Origin: Syncephalis plumigaleata | Taxonomy: Eukaryota; Zoopagomycota; Zoopagomycetes; Zoopagales; Piptocephalidaceae | Reading direction: 5' to 3' | DNA: 64,000 bases | Assembly: GCA_025201365.1 (NCBI GenBank) | Contig: JAIXMF010000001.1 | Span: forward strand, 1,860,001 to 1,924,000 | Part shown: positions 12,175 through 22,627 of the stretch, one piece after another | How the letters are laid out: each line of letters begins with the position of its first letter | How positions within the stretch are numbered: position 1 is the stretch's first letter | Notes under the pieces: generated by a model | Told to the model about the DNA's origin: nothing | The model's input: only the letters and a program-made list of their open reading frames with translations | Database searches by the model: none | Position numbers and translations under genes: made by a program

Positions 12175-12227
12175 TTACTTTATTATTATTATTATTAGTA
12201 TTACAGCTTAATAGTCAATTAAATAGG

Positions 12228-13358
12228 TCAATCCAATTGATTCATATCATGCTGTTGCTCGTCTAGAACGTAGATGCTATGAGATTCCGCACTAATGGGG
12301 GATTCTAGATCTTCACTTGATAATATGGAGGCGGTTTTAATCTGAGAGATGCGTAGTATGAACTTTGTATTTGGTCGACTGGACATTCGAACTGCCTTTC
12401 GGATATTCTGACGATGCTTAATCAATAAAGTCGATGATATTAACCTAGTCATCATATATATATATGTATGTATATTAATCTAAAAAGATGAAGAAATCTG
12501 TATCGCGATTACTTACCAGTCAATAGGGAAAAACATCTCAGATAGTTGACCGCCAAAACTGAATAGAATAACGAGGGCGCAGATGATGTTGCACAACACG
12601 ACAAGTACCATAATCTGCGTGCCATTACGTGCCAAGTGATGCCACGCATCTGAACCGAATTTGCAATACTGCCTATGCGCGACATAGATGAAGATGGCCG
12701 AGAAGAACGTATTAATCGGAATGAGTAGGATGAACCATACCCAGATTACATAGGCGGGATAGTTCAACGTGCAACCGCCATCGATACTTAGCGTCACGGG
12801 ACATGAGGTCCACATGAACGGCGTTAGCAATACTTGCGGCAACATAAACGGAATACCCACGTAGACTATCCATCGTTGCTTACACATGACGAGGTAGGCA
12901 TTTTGCAGCACGATAATGCTATTGCATAGGGTGGCACCAGCCACGCCGAACGTGAAATACCACACGATAAAACGGCAGCCGATGGTGGGTGTATACACGG
13001 CTAGTCCCGTAATCACCCCCACGGATACACCCAGTGCTGATGTAATGAAACAGCACCAACTGGATAGGGTGCGCGGACGCATCCATATCATATGGAGTGA
13101 TAGTATTAAATTGCGCATAAAAATACAGGAACAAATAATTACTAGGAGAAGTTGAATTAACAGAGAGTAAAGTCGTCGGCGTATTAGTGGAATGTTGCTA
13201 GGTTCCTCGAGAAGATAATTCGTGACCCATATCTCTCCTGACGGATGGAGAGGAATGCTCCATAGAGTGGTGGTGGCGTTTTTAATCCATTCCGTGCCAA
13301 TACCATCGAGTATATTGGGATCATGCATGATCCTTATAAAATACTCCATCCATCTCAT
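12228..13358 (-). CDS. Seven-transmembrane protein, GPCR-like, unassigned
   Basis: Two exons, 13358-12517 and 12444-12228, joined by a 72-nt intron (GTAAGT...CTAG), give 352 aa in phase. The N-terminus (about 60 residues) has no obvious signal peptide. Seven hydrophobic segments follow: SLLIQLLLVIICSCIFM, SSWCCFITSALGVSVGVITG, a third around VAGATLCNSIIVL, then WIVYVGIPFMLPQVLL, YVIWVWFILLIPINTFFSAI, IMVLVVLCNIICALVILFSF and a seventh formed across the splice junction. The C-terminal 60 residues are basic then acidic and should be cytosolic. The layout fits a fungal GPCR-like receptor, but I recognise no family motif, so no ligand or function is proposed. The intron falling inside helix 7 supports the model. 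Confidence 0.75.
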
Positions 13359-14075
13359 TATAACAATTTAGTAGTGGTCTAAGGTTTGCCGGTTTATACT
13401 ACAAAAACACACATGTATATATATAAAAAATACAATAAATAAGGAGAGAAACGTACGAGCATGCGTGTGTACAAGAGAGAGTAAGAAAATGATAGAAAGG
13501 TATGAAAGCAAGCTTGCGTATGCGTATGTATTCAATTCTCCTCAGCATGACATTGGTGTACACACGCGTGCAAAGAGTGAGCAAGAAGGAAGTGGAAGAG
13601 ACAGGTAGGCAAACAATGTACGACAAGTGGTCACGGTCACGGTCACTCAACTTGTACCGGTCACTAATAACGATGAAGAATAGAATAGAATCGGATGAAT
13701 TAAATAATGACTACAATAGTAATAAGAGATAGCAAGAGAAAGGAAAGAAGATTAGATATAGGATAGTGCTAATGAGATGCGACATGACCGTATTCCAAGG
13801 AATCAACCCAAATCCAAATATGATATAGTTATATAATTATCGTTAATCCAAAGGGGCTCAGTATAAAGCGTAGAACGGCAATACGAGGCGTGTACTGCAT
13901 GGCAAGTTCATTCATGGATTATGCACGGTCAAATACAACGATGCAAGAGACAGGCTGCACCAACGTCTCCGCAGCAAACGACTACTACTACTACATTGGA
14001 GTCTAGACCTTATTGATGTACAAGTGTACAAGTAGCATGTACATACACACACACATATATATATATGTATATAGG
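13359..14075. other. Intergenic, low complexity
   Basis: AT-rich with purine runs (13440-13760) and CA/TA microsatellites near 14042-14068. No open frame here has family motifs. The last five bases (ATAGG) are the target site of element B. Confidence 0.6.
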
Positions 14076-14245
14076 TGTAACAATTGTTACGATAGTGAAA
14101 ACCTTCGGTAAGACTTACCGAAGCGGTAGTTAGACTTACCATATTTCACACAGTAATCGAATTAATTTTATCCCTATAAATACTTTATTACTTTTATTTA
14201 AAATAAAGATCATCTATCTTCTCGTCTAAAGTTGTGCGTATTACA
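14076..14245 (+). repeat. Left LTR of element B, 170 bp
   Basis: TGTAAC...TTACA, identical to the right copy. It contains the palindromes AACAATTGTT and TTCGGTAAGACTTACCGAA and a poly(A)-type AAAATAAAG motif. Confidence 0.97.
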
Positions 14246-14246
14246 T

Positions 14247-14266
14247 TGGTAGCAACGGCTGAATCG
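14247..14266 (+). other. Primer-binding site of element B
   Basis: TGGTAGCAACGGCTGAATCG lies one base after the LTR. Its first 12 bases equal those of element A and fit the 3' end of an initiator tRNA-Met. Confidence 0.7.
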
Positions 14267-14339
14267 CCACAATACCAACTTACAATATCTCTGATTTTAT
14301 TGTTTTAGCTTTTTAGTCATACCCTTCCTGGGTGATTTT

Positions 14340-15422
14340 ATGGTTATTTTTGGTCTTCCTATTAGTGAAGAAGACAGCTCAATTAGTTCAAATAGCTCCT
14401 CGCATCCCTTCGCTACCTGCTCAGAAATATCAGAAGATTCATCTATATTACTCGAAATTTTCCCTCCACTCACTAATATGGCCGACGCAATGGATATTAA
14501 CACTAACAACTTACGCGGCATCAAACTTCATCACGAAGATTATCACGGCAGACCCAATGAAGATTTTGAGGGATGGTTATTCAATATGAATATGCAACTT
14601 GGCGATCAAGATTATACAGATGGTGCCAAAATATGTTTCATTTCACAGTGTTTGAAAGGAGAAGCTCGTGCTTGGTTACAACACATAGTTAATGAAGCAG
14701 AAAACGGTACGCCAGGATACGCTCCATTGACTACGTGGAATGACCTCCGGGAAAGGTTACGCCGTCGTTTTCAACCTGCCCATTCGAACCTAAGGAATGA
14801 ATTGATGCTGCTGAATTTAACACAGAAAGGTGATCTTACCGAATACGTGAGACAATTCTACGACATATCTAGTAAACTGGGTCATGTACCACAACAACAA
14901 AAAGTAGCCGCTTTCATTCGTGGATACCGTGGCCCAGCAGCTAGCGAATTATTGCGTCAAACACCTGATACAGTTCTAAGATGCATTGAAATTGCTCAAG
15001 AATTCGATCATCCCGACATTAATCTACTTCAACGACAACCAATTCAACGGCAGCGACAGAATGATGGTGTAGCTCCTATGGAGTTAGGACGGGTCGAAAA
15101 TAACAATGTTATTACTTGTTATCACTGTGGGGGAATCAATCACACTGCACGTCTATGTCTGGCAAATCCACAGCGACGATCTTACAACAACCGTAACAAC
15201 TCGCAATTCAACAATAATCGTGGAAATTCCCAGTTTAACAACAACCGTAACAACGCGCAATTCAACAATTATGACAAAAACCGTAATAGTAACAGTAATA
15301 GACATCATAATCCTTTCCGTAGAAACAACGCCATTACGACCGACGATCCGAACCTACAAATTGACGATCACTTTGATCAAATCAACAATGCTCAGAATAC
15401 GGGAAACGAATCCCACCAGTAA
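14340..15422 (+). CDS. Element B gag polyprotein
   Basis: A 360-residue ORF. The central retrotransposon gag domain (about 55-230) has [23 protein letters not shown] and [15 protein letters not shown] single CCHC zinc knuckle, [14 protein letters not shown], lies near 260, followed by an Asn/Arg-rich low-complexity tail with a repeated NNRNNSQFN unit. It ends in TAA inside a perfect hairpin (15414-15443). The first Met at 14340 is used; a later Met ([10 protein letters not shown]) is an equally possible start. Confidence 0.92.
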   Translation: MVIFGLPISEEDSSISSNSSSHPFATCSEISEDSSILLEIFPPLTNMADAMDINTNNLRGIKLHHEDYHGRPNEDFEGWLFNMNMQLGDQDYTDGAKICFISQCLKGEARAWLQHIVNEAENGTPGYAPLTTWNDLRERLRRRFQPAHSNLRNELMLLNLTQKGDLTEYVRQFYDISSKLGHVPQQQKVAAFIRGYRGPAASELLRQTPDTVLRCIEIAQEFDHPDINLLQRQPIQRQRQNDGVAPMELGRVENNNVITCYHCGGINHTARLCLANPQRRSYNNRNNSQFNNNRGNSQFNNNRNNAQFNNYDKNRNSNSNRHHNPFRRNNAITTDDPNLQIDDHFDQINNAQNTGNESHQ

Positions 15423-15443
15423 ACAACAGCGGTGTTACTGGTG
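15414..15443 (+). promoter_or_regulatory. Perfect 9-bp hairpin containing the gag stop codon, element B
   Basis: Arms CACCAGTAA (15414-15422) and TTACTGGTG (15435-15443) enclose a 12-nt loop, and the stop TAA is the loop-side end of the 5' arm. Compared with element A (1823-1851), the outermost pair is C-G instead of G-C while the other eight pairs are the same and the loops differ. That pattern fits selection on RNA structure. Confidence 0.7.
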
Positions 15444-15535
15444 AAGCGCTCGATACCGCTGATACACCATTTCTCTTACCTACTTGTTTAACCGAAGAAC
15501 TTGGTGAATTATGGATAGCACGCAAGAGTAGACCC

Positions 15536-18500
15536 TTGATATCAGTTCAATTGCCCTTTAATGGAATAATGGCGAACGTATTAATTGATTGCGGTGCTAC
15601 CGACAATTTCATCGATACCTCGTTTGTTAAGCGGATCAATCACCCGCTTATTCCCTATGAGAACAAACAATCAGTTACCCTAGGAAATGGCTCTGTTGGC
15701 AGTGTCTTGTATTGTGCGCATAAAATACCTTTATTAATACAAAATTATTTACTATATCTTGATTTTGATGTTATGCAATTGGGGAAATATGACGCAATAT
15801 TAGGCATGCCTTGGTTCGAACAGTACAATCCTAAGATTGATTGGTTAAGTAGAATCGTTACATTTTACATCGATAACGAACTAGTTACTATTTACCAAAG
15901 TAGCGATACTATGACCAAGCCCAAATTCATGACATTGAATGAGTTAAGCTCCTGTTTCGACGAACCTGACACTATTAGTTATTTAGCCATTGTACGTGAA
16001 TCCGATTTGAACACTGGTGAATACAATGGCGATAAGCGTTACCATAGCTTAGTAACAGAGTTCACTGACGTAACACCCGATAACTTACCCCCTGGGCTAC
16101 CTCCACGTCGTAACGTGGATTTCGCCATCGAATTGGAACCACATATAACACCTCCTGCACGCACACCCTATAGAATGGCAAGAGATGAACAAGAAGAAAT
16201 GAAACGTCAAATAGATGAACTATTGGAGAAAGGATTTATACAACCGAGTACCTCTCCATTCGGCGCACCAGTTCTATTCGTTAGAAAGAAGGATGGACCG
16301 CTACGTATGTGCGTTGACTATCGTATGTTGAACAAGATCACTATCAAAAACAAGTATCCATTACCACATATTGAATCATTATTCGATCAACTAGAAGGTG
16401 CAGCGGTATTTAGTAAGATCGATTTACGGTCTGGTTACCATCAAATTCGAATCAAAGAGGAGGACGTACATAAGACGGCTTTCACTACTCGTTATGGCCT
16501 ATATGAATTCAAAGTGTTGCCATTCGGATTATCGAACGCGCCCGGTACATTCATGCGACTAATGAATGACGTTTTCAGACCGCTTCTCGACCAATGCGTA
16601 GTAGTATTTTTAGACGACATACTGGTGTTCAGCAAGAGTCACGAAGAACATGCCGCTCATTTACGACAAGTATTCGAATTGCTACGACAACATCAATTGT
16701 ACGCAAAGCTCAGTAAATGTGAATTCGGTCGCGATAAAGTCGACTTCTTAGGCCATACTATCAGTAAAGAAGGCATTCAAGCGTCAGAAGATAAAGTCAT
16801 TAGCATACGAGATTGGCCAGAATTAAAAGACGTTACGAGTGTTAGGTCATTCCTAGGACTTACCGGGTATTATCGTAAATTTATTAAAGGTTATGCTTTC
16901 ATTGCAAAGCCTTTAACGAATCTATTACGCAAGGATGTTCCATTCAAATTCGAAAAAGAAGAAAGAGATGCTTTCAATCAACTAAAAGAAAGAATGACTA
17001 ATGCACCGGTATTGCGTTCTAGTAATCCTAGTTTACCATACACCGTTACAACGGACGCGTCAAATGACGCAATCGGCGCTGTATTAATGCAAGACGACGG
17101 TAACGGTGATAGGCCAGTAGCTTTTATGTCAAAAGTATTGAGCAATTCACACAAAAAGTACATTACTTACGATAAGGAATTTTTGGCCATTAAAGAAGCC
17201 TTACGTATCTGGCGACCGTACTTAATAGGACAAAAATTCACTGTGTACACTGATCACCGGCCATTGACACATTTGCAAAATCAAAATGACTTATCAGATA
17301 GACAGACAGATTGGCTAAACGACATGTCAAAATTTAACATGGACATTGTATATAAGCCTGGAAAAATGAATGTTGTAGCCGATGCCCTCTCAAGAAAACC
17401 CGCGGCAATCACGTCTGAATCGAATGCCATTACTCGACTCTCGTCAAATAACGAACTACTAGATCATGTTCGAAACGGATACAACAATGATCCTTACTTC
17501 TTGGAAGTGAAGTCTGTTCTTAAGGGGGGTGGAAGCACGTCAAAAAGCGGTTATTCAAAACGATTTCGACTAACAAACGACGGCTTAATCTACGAAATGC
17601 GTAGAGAAATACCACGCCTATGCATTCCTCAAGGAGAACTACGTGCGAAAATACTACGTGAAAAGCACGACATACCGATATCAGGTCACTTAGGCGTTGA
17701 TAAGACCCTAGCCAGAGTAGCGCAACAATACTGGTGGCCTGAACTGAAAAAGACAATAGAACGATACATATCATCTTGCGACAAATGTCAACGTAACAAG
17801 CCGTCTCAAAGGAAGCCAGCTGGATTATTACAACCGTTACCAGTACCCAACGAGAGATGGGAAGACATCACTATGGATTTTATTGTTCAACTTCCACGTA
17901 CTAAAAACGGAAAAGACGCAATATTAGTAGTAGTAGATAGACTCACAAAGTACGCACATTTTATACCTACTACTACTACTGTAACTGCAGCGGAAACAGC
18001 TCAACTGTTTATGGACAACATATTCCGTTTACACGGCCTACCAAAAAGCATTATTACAGACAGAGATGCTCGTTTCGTCGGAAATTTCTGGCGTTCCTTC
18101 TTCAGCATATTAGATGTCCAACTTAAACCGTCAACCGCTTATCACCCACAAACGGACGGTCAAACTGAACGAACGAATAGAACGCTAGAACAAATGCTAC
18201 GAAATTATGTCAATTATAAGCAAGACAATTGGGATCAATTATTATCTGCAGTCGAATTCGCGTACAACAGCGCCGAACAAGCTTCTATAAAAATGTCTCC
18301 ATTTTATTGCTATTTAGGAAAACAACCTCGCGCCGTCGACACACTAGGCACGAAAGTAGACAAAATTACACATGTAGCCAGCACAATCGACATGGTCAAC
18401 AAGATCAACGAGATAGTACAACTAGCTAAGAACGCCATTAGTAACGCACAAGATCGACAGAAACACTATGCCGATCAACACAGAAGAGAAGACGATTTTC

Positions 18501-18940
18501 AACTAGGTGATCAAGTCTTATTATCAAGTGCTCATATTATTCTAGACATCGACAAAGAAAGACCTTCGCGAAAATTCACCTCTCGTTTCATCGGTCCTTT
18601 TCAGATCACTCAGATAGTGAGTAAAACCGCTTACAAATTACAACTACCAACAACAATGAAAATACATAATGTCTTTCATGTCTCACTACTTAAACGCTAT
18701 GAGCCAAATACTGCGGAATTTCCACATCGAGAGAACGATAGACCACCTCCCGACATAATCAACAATACAGAAGAATACGAAGTAGAGCGTATATTAGATG
18801 TACGTACAAAACGAGGAAAAGTACAATACCTTGTTAAATGGCTCGGTTACCCAGACGAAGAAAATACCTGGGAACCTGCAATTGGATTAACTAATGCAAA
18901 AGCAAAAGTAGCTGAATTCAAACGAACACTTACTACGTAG
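15536..18940 (+). CDS. Element B pol: protease, RT, RNase H, integrase, chromodomain
   Basis: About 1134 codons with a nominal TTG start. Protease [12 protein letters not shown] is near residue 20. Reverse transcriptase (about 200-440) has [14 protein letters not shown] and the FLDDILVFS box. RNase H has [13 protein letters not shown]. Integrase has the zinc site ([10 protein letters not shown] ... CDKCQRNK), MDFIVQL and TDRDARF, and [18 protein letters not shown]. The C-terminal chromodomain reads [10 protein letters not shown] then [15 protein letters not shown]. There is no dUTPase between protease and RT, in contrast to element A. A purine-rich stretch (AAGGAAGGATGAT) ends at the right LTR. 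Confidence 0.95.
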   Translation: MISVQLPFNGIMANVLIDCGATDNFIDTSFVKRINHPLIPYENKQSVTLGNGSVGSVLYCAHKIPLLIQNYLLYLDFDVMQLGKYDAILGMPWFEQYNPKIDWLSRIVTFYIDNELVTIYQSSDTMTKPKFMTLNELSSCFDEPDTISYLAIVRESDLNTGEYNGDKRYHSLVTEFTDVTPDNLPPGLPPRRNVDFAIELEPHITPPARTPYRMARDEQEEMKRQIDELLEKGFIQPSTSPFGAPVLFVRKKDGPLRMCVDYRMLNKITIKNKYPLPHIESLFDQLEGAAVFSKIDLRSGYHQIRIKEEDVHKTAFTTRYGLYEFKVLPFGLSNAPGTFMRLMNDVFRPLLDQCVVVFLDDILVFSKSHEEHAAHLRQVFELLRQHQLYAKLSKCEFGRDKVDFLGHTISKEGIQASEDKVISIRDWPELKDVTSVRSFLGLTGYYRKFIKGYAFIAKPLTNLLRKDVPFKFEKEERDAFNQLKERMTNAPVLRSSNPSLPYTVTTDASNDAIGAVLMQDDGNGDRPVAFMSKVLSNSHKKYITYDKEFLAIKEALRIWRPYLIGQKFTVYTDHRPLTHLQNQNDLSDRQTDWLNDMSKFNMDIVYKPGKMNVVADALSRKPAAITSESNAITRLSSNNELLDHVRNGYNNDPYFLEVKSVLKGGGSTSKSGYSKRFRLTNDGLIYEMRREIPRLCIPQGELRAKILREKHDIPISGHLGVDKTLARVAQQYWWPELKKTIERYISSCDKCQRNKPSQRKPAGLLQPLPVPNERWEDITMDFIVQLPRTKNGKDAILVVVDRLTKYAHFIPTTTTVTAAETAQLFMDNIFRLHGLPKSIITDRDARFVGNFWRSFFSILDVQLKPSTAYHPQTDGQTERTNRTLEQMLRNYVNYKQDNWDQLLSAVEFAYNSAEQASIKMSPFYCYLGKQPRAVDTLGTKVDKITHVASTIDMVNKINEIVQLAKNAISNAQDRQKHYADQHRREDDFQLGDQVLLSSAHIILDIDKERPSRKFTSRFIGPFQITQIVSKTAYKLQLPTTMKIHNVFHVSLLKRYEPNTAEFPHRENDRPPPDIINNTEEYEVERILDVRTKRGKVQYLVKWLGYPDEENTWEPAIGLTNAKAKVAEFKRTLTT

Positions 18941-18963
18941 GTTCGTTCTTAAGGAAGGATGAT

Positions 18964-19133
18964 TGTAACAATTGTTACGATAGTGAAAACCTTCGGTAAG
19001 ACTTACCGAAGCGGTAGTTAGACTTACCATATTTCACACAGTAATCGAATTAATTTTATCCCTATAAATACTTTATTACTTTTATTTAAAATAAAGATCA
19101 TCTATCTTCTCGTCTAAAGTTGTGCGTATTACA
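18964..19133 (+). repeat. Right LTR of element B, 170 bp
   Basis: Identical to 14076-14245 and followed by the target duplication ATAGG (19134-19138). Confidence 0.97.
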
Positions 19134-19138
19134 ATAGG

Positions 19139-19440
19139 CTATCCCCGACCCAGGTATGATGCATCATGCACGTTATGCAGCGTACATCCAACGAAGACTA
19201 ACTGTTGGTACAATAGTACTTACAGAAAGAACAATGGCCTAACGAGCATGCATCATCTCGAATGGCAGGATAACGACTATTCAATTCAAAGGAATGCTTT
19301 AGTTAACATCTATAATAAACGATAGTTTAATAATTGAATACACGAGAATTAATGGAAATGCACATTATTGTGCTATAATAATACGAGCAAATAACAAACA
19401 AACAAACAAACAAAAAGAATCATATCCTAAATCATTCTAT
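19139..19440. other. Intergenic between element B and GRR1
   Basis: About 300 bp of AT-rich sequence with an (ACAA)n run near 19396-19412. No gene is seen. Confidence 0.5.
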
Positions 19441-21836
19441 TTACGATTGAGATATTTTAGTATCATCATCGTTAGATATTGTCCTTTGATCCTGATTACC
19501 AGTACTGCTACCACTGCTACTACTACTACTACTACCATTATTATTGTCATTATTGTTATTATTGGCAGTTGCTGCTACAGGTGGTGAAGCAATAAGCGGT
19601 GTGGGCGGTAATAACAGTTCAGGTGGCTGTGATATCGTAGATGATGTATTTGTATTCGACATGGCAGCGGCTACATTTGCTCTAGCCAATGCTGAAGCAG
19701 GTGTATCCATTAAAAGCCAATCAGTGGCAGTGGCAGTAGTAGTGGTAGTACTAGTAGTAGTTCGAGTAGAGTGATCATCGTGATGATTAGTCGAATAGCC
19801 AATACGTTGACGTGTATTAAGATAGTCACGTATATCACGTACACCTTGACCGCTAAATACGCAGAATAGTTCACGCTGCGTTACGTTGAAATCACTCGGT
19901 GGTTCACGACAGTATTTCTGAATATTAGTATGCATGAATGCCGGCACTCCCGTCAAACTAATATGTGTTAGACCGGGACAAGTGTTTAGTAGGCTGAGCA
20001 CGGCTCGAACACCCAGTCGAATACAATAACTCAAATGGATACGTTCAAGTGTGGCGGTGGCCCTACCCACCGTTACTAGTGCATCAATGGCCGCATCAGT
20101 GATAGACATGCATCGCACGAGGCCTAATCGTCGTAAACGGGGCAGATGTGCCAATTCCCTAACGGCAGCATCTGTGATACGCGAACAGCAGCCCAGATCC
20201 AAATAGCGTAATCGAGTACAATGGCGTGCCAAATGAAAGATAGACGTGTCCGTAATACGTGAACAATGTCCCAGGTGTAGATAATGCAATGATCGACCAA
20301 GTGGTAGTAGTGCACGTACCGCTAACGGTGTCAATTGCGGACATTTGGCCAAATCAATAGATCGTAGTCTTGGACAACGGGTAACAACCGTTTGCACGGT
20401 CAAGTCAGTAATGAGCGAACATGAGGTGAGATCAAGTACGCGCATGTGTTCGTTTAGATGAGGCAACGCGGAGAATGCTTGATCCGTCAATTTCAAACAT
20501 CCATTCAATCGTAATTCACGTAATCGTGGTCGAGTGGGCAATAATGCCAACATGGCATCATCAGTAATCTGGTGACAATGCGATAGATCAATCTCCATTA
20601 GTGAGGGACACTGGTTGGATAATGCTTGTATGGCAGCATCTGTAATACGACTACAATGACTCAGGTTGATCTAGATTGCTCGCTCATTAGTATCAATGCA
20701 AATAAACAACATATCATTACACTTACTCGGCGTAGTTTAGCACATGAATCGGCCAGAACAATGATGGATTCATCTGTTAATTGCTGGCAGGATCCCAAGT
20801 AGATATTCTGTAGATTACGACATTGTTTTGCCACTGTACTCACGACAACATCCGTAATTGATTCCCGACAATCTGTTATATCTAGTGTAATCAGTGATGG
20901 CCATTGAGGAACTATCGCAAGTATGGTTGGTTGTGTCAGTGCTTGACAACCCGCTAGATTGACTCGTTCAAGTCGACGACAATCCCTTAGTTGTTTCAAC
21001 ACGCTATCCGTGATAGCATTGGCATACGGCTGTAGATTTAGACGTCGAATGAAGAATGCATAATTAAAATGCACTGATGTAAGTGGTCGCGATAGAGTCG
21101 TCACCATACGTTGCAAGTGTTGATCGGTGGCAAAGAATGGTTTAAGCCATAGTAATTCAACAGTAAGTTGACAGAATCGACGAGACACCATTAGACAGCC
21201 GTATAATGAGGGACGATGTCTAATTAGAAATAGAATCTGTACGATAATCTCATTAGGCAAACATTCTATCGAGGTTGGGTGTGTGGATGCAACAGGCATT
21301 GAATCCGTACGAGAATGTTCACAAGTCAAGCTATGCGATCTCTTCATATCAATAAGCGTATCACACGTATTACTATTACAACTAGTGGTGGTTGTCGTCG
21401 TCGATGTATCCACTATTCCATTATTGATATCATTTGTGATGGTAGTGATGGTAGTATGAGCGATAGCAGTAGTTGCAGTAGCTACAGTACTAATAGCAGC
21501 AGCAGTAGTAGTAGTAGAATCCAATGAAGCTTGTCTAGCTGAACGTAATTCGCCAAGAAATGCCTTTTGATCGTTCACCGTCAATTCCGCATCACCATGT
21601 GGATCCTCGATATCCGATATAACATCATTGTCATCATTCTCTGGCAGTAATAAATGTGTCGTTTGTTTCGGTGAGCTATTCCATGATTTGCTCAATAGGC
21701 TTTCAGTTGTATTCGCTGTATTCGCTGTTGAATAGTCATATTAGTATACTTGATACACTAGATAAAGTATAGTATTACCATCTCTATTAATCACCAGTGT
21801 TGACATGGTATCGTGTAGTTCAGTTGGTGCAGTCAT
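19441..21836 (-). CDS. GRR1: GRR1-type F-box/LRR protein (SCF ubiquitin ligase receptor)
   Basis: Substrate receptor of an SCF ubiquitin ligase; in yeast Grr1 links nutrient sensing to the cell cycle. Three exons (21836-21779, 21724-20727, 20670-19441) close in phase to 761 aa. The first exon (MTAPTELHDTMSTLVINRD) supplies the ATG; the frame at 21695 opens only with TTG. A Ser/Thr-rich N-terminus is followed by an F-box near 170-215 (IECLPNEIIVQILFLI) and about 12 cysteine-containing leucine-rich repeats of the pattern LxxLxLxxCxxITDxA. After the repeats, LTHISLTGVPAF and ELFCVFSGQGVRDIRDYLN match the Grr1-specific C-terminal block, which separates it from other F-box/LRR proteins. The tail is poly-Thr/Asn/Ser. 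Confidence 0.92.
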
Positions 21837-22627
21837 CGTCGGTGTAAGAGTAATCTCAAAAAGGTTCAAGCAATATAGATATAATATATAATATATAGAA
21901 TAGTCCACTCTAGCTAATACTATCTAGTAAACGACCCACTTGCAATGAGATCATAAATATCAAATTGTACTATTGTGTATTGACAATACTCTATCAGTAT
22001 CAAGTGCGTAAACTAATAAGAGAATAGTAGAATAAATTAGCAATTGAACTAGGATGATAGTACAAATGCACCACGAATACTATTATCGCTATTACTATTA
22101 CTTGTCAAGTAGGTCTAAGTATTTGTTGTTGTTGTTGTTGTTGTAGTATTTGTAATAGTTGAATAGAAAATAAACAAGTTATAAGCTAGAGCAACTAATA
22201 AGATGAAGTGGTGGTATAGTAGTAACAAGGGATGAAGTAAAGATCGCTATAATGTTGAAAAGGAGCGATCTATACATCTATACTTGTCAATGATGTGCGC
22301 GTGTGTGCGTGTGTGCGTGATATTCCACCATTGATATCACACCTACACAACATGCGGCATTTACCATCAACATCATCTCCAATAGCAGCTACACTCATCA
22401 TGTGCTAGGAAGAGTCACATTGTTGTATACTTCTTTAGATTCATTGCCTATATAAAAGGAATACAGTCTTGATTCAATTCACTCAGTATACACGTAGTAG
22501 ATAGACTAATATAAAAAGAACTGCCATCTATCGTTGTAGCATAATTATCTTGATTTATTAAGCGAGCTAATGATTCAATAATGTATTTGTATAGTTATAT
22601 AAATATATTTATAGATAGTCTCATTCA
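21837..22627. other. Intergenic, GRR1 upstream region
   Basis: Holds a (TTG)n run near 22121-22143, GT-rich microsatellites near 22295-22318 and a TATATAAAAGG motif at about 22449 on the + strand without a following ORF. No gene is seen. The CLC gene ends at 22628. Confidence 0.5.

Larger units (their letters stand above)
14076..19133 (+). mobile_element. Element B: Ty3/gypsy chromovirus LTR retrotransposon
   Basis: Two 170-bp LTRs (14076-14245 and 18964-19133) begin TGTAAC, end TTACA and are identical base for base. They are flanked by a 5-bp target duplication, ATAGG, at 14071-14075 and 19134-19138. Between them lie a primer-binding site, gag with one zinc knuckle, and pol with protease, RT, RNase H, integrase and chromodomain, but no dUTPase. 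It looks whole, with no breaks seen. Identical LTRs mean a very recent insertion. It is clearly diverged from element A in sequence but shares its layout, primer site and gag-end hairpin. Confidence 0.97.
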
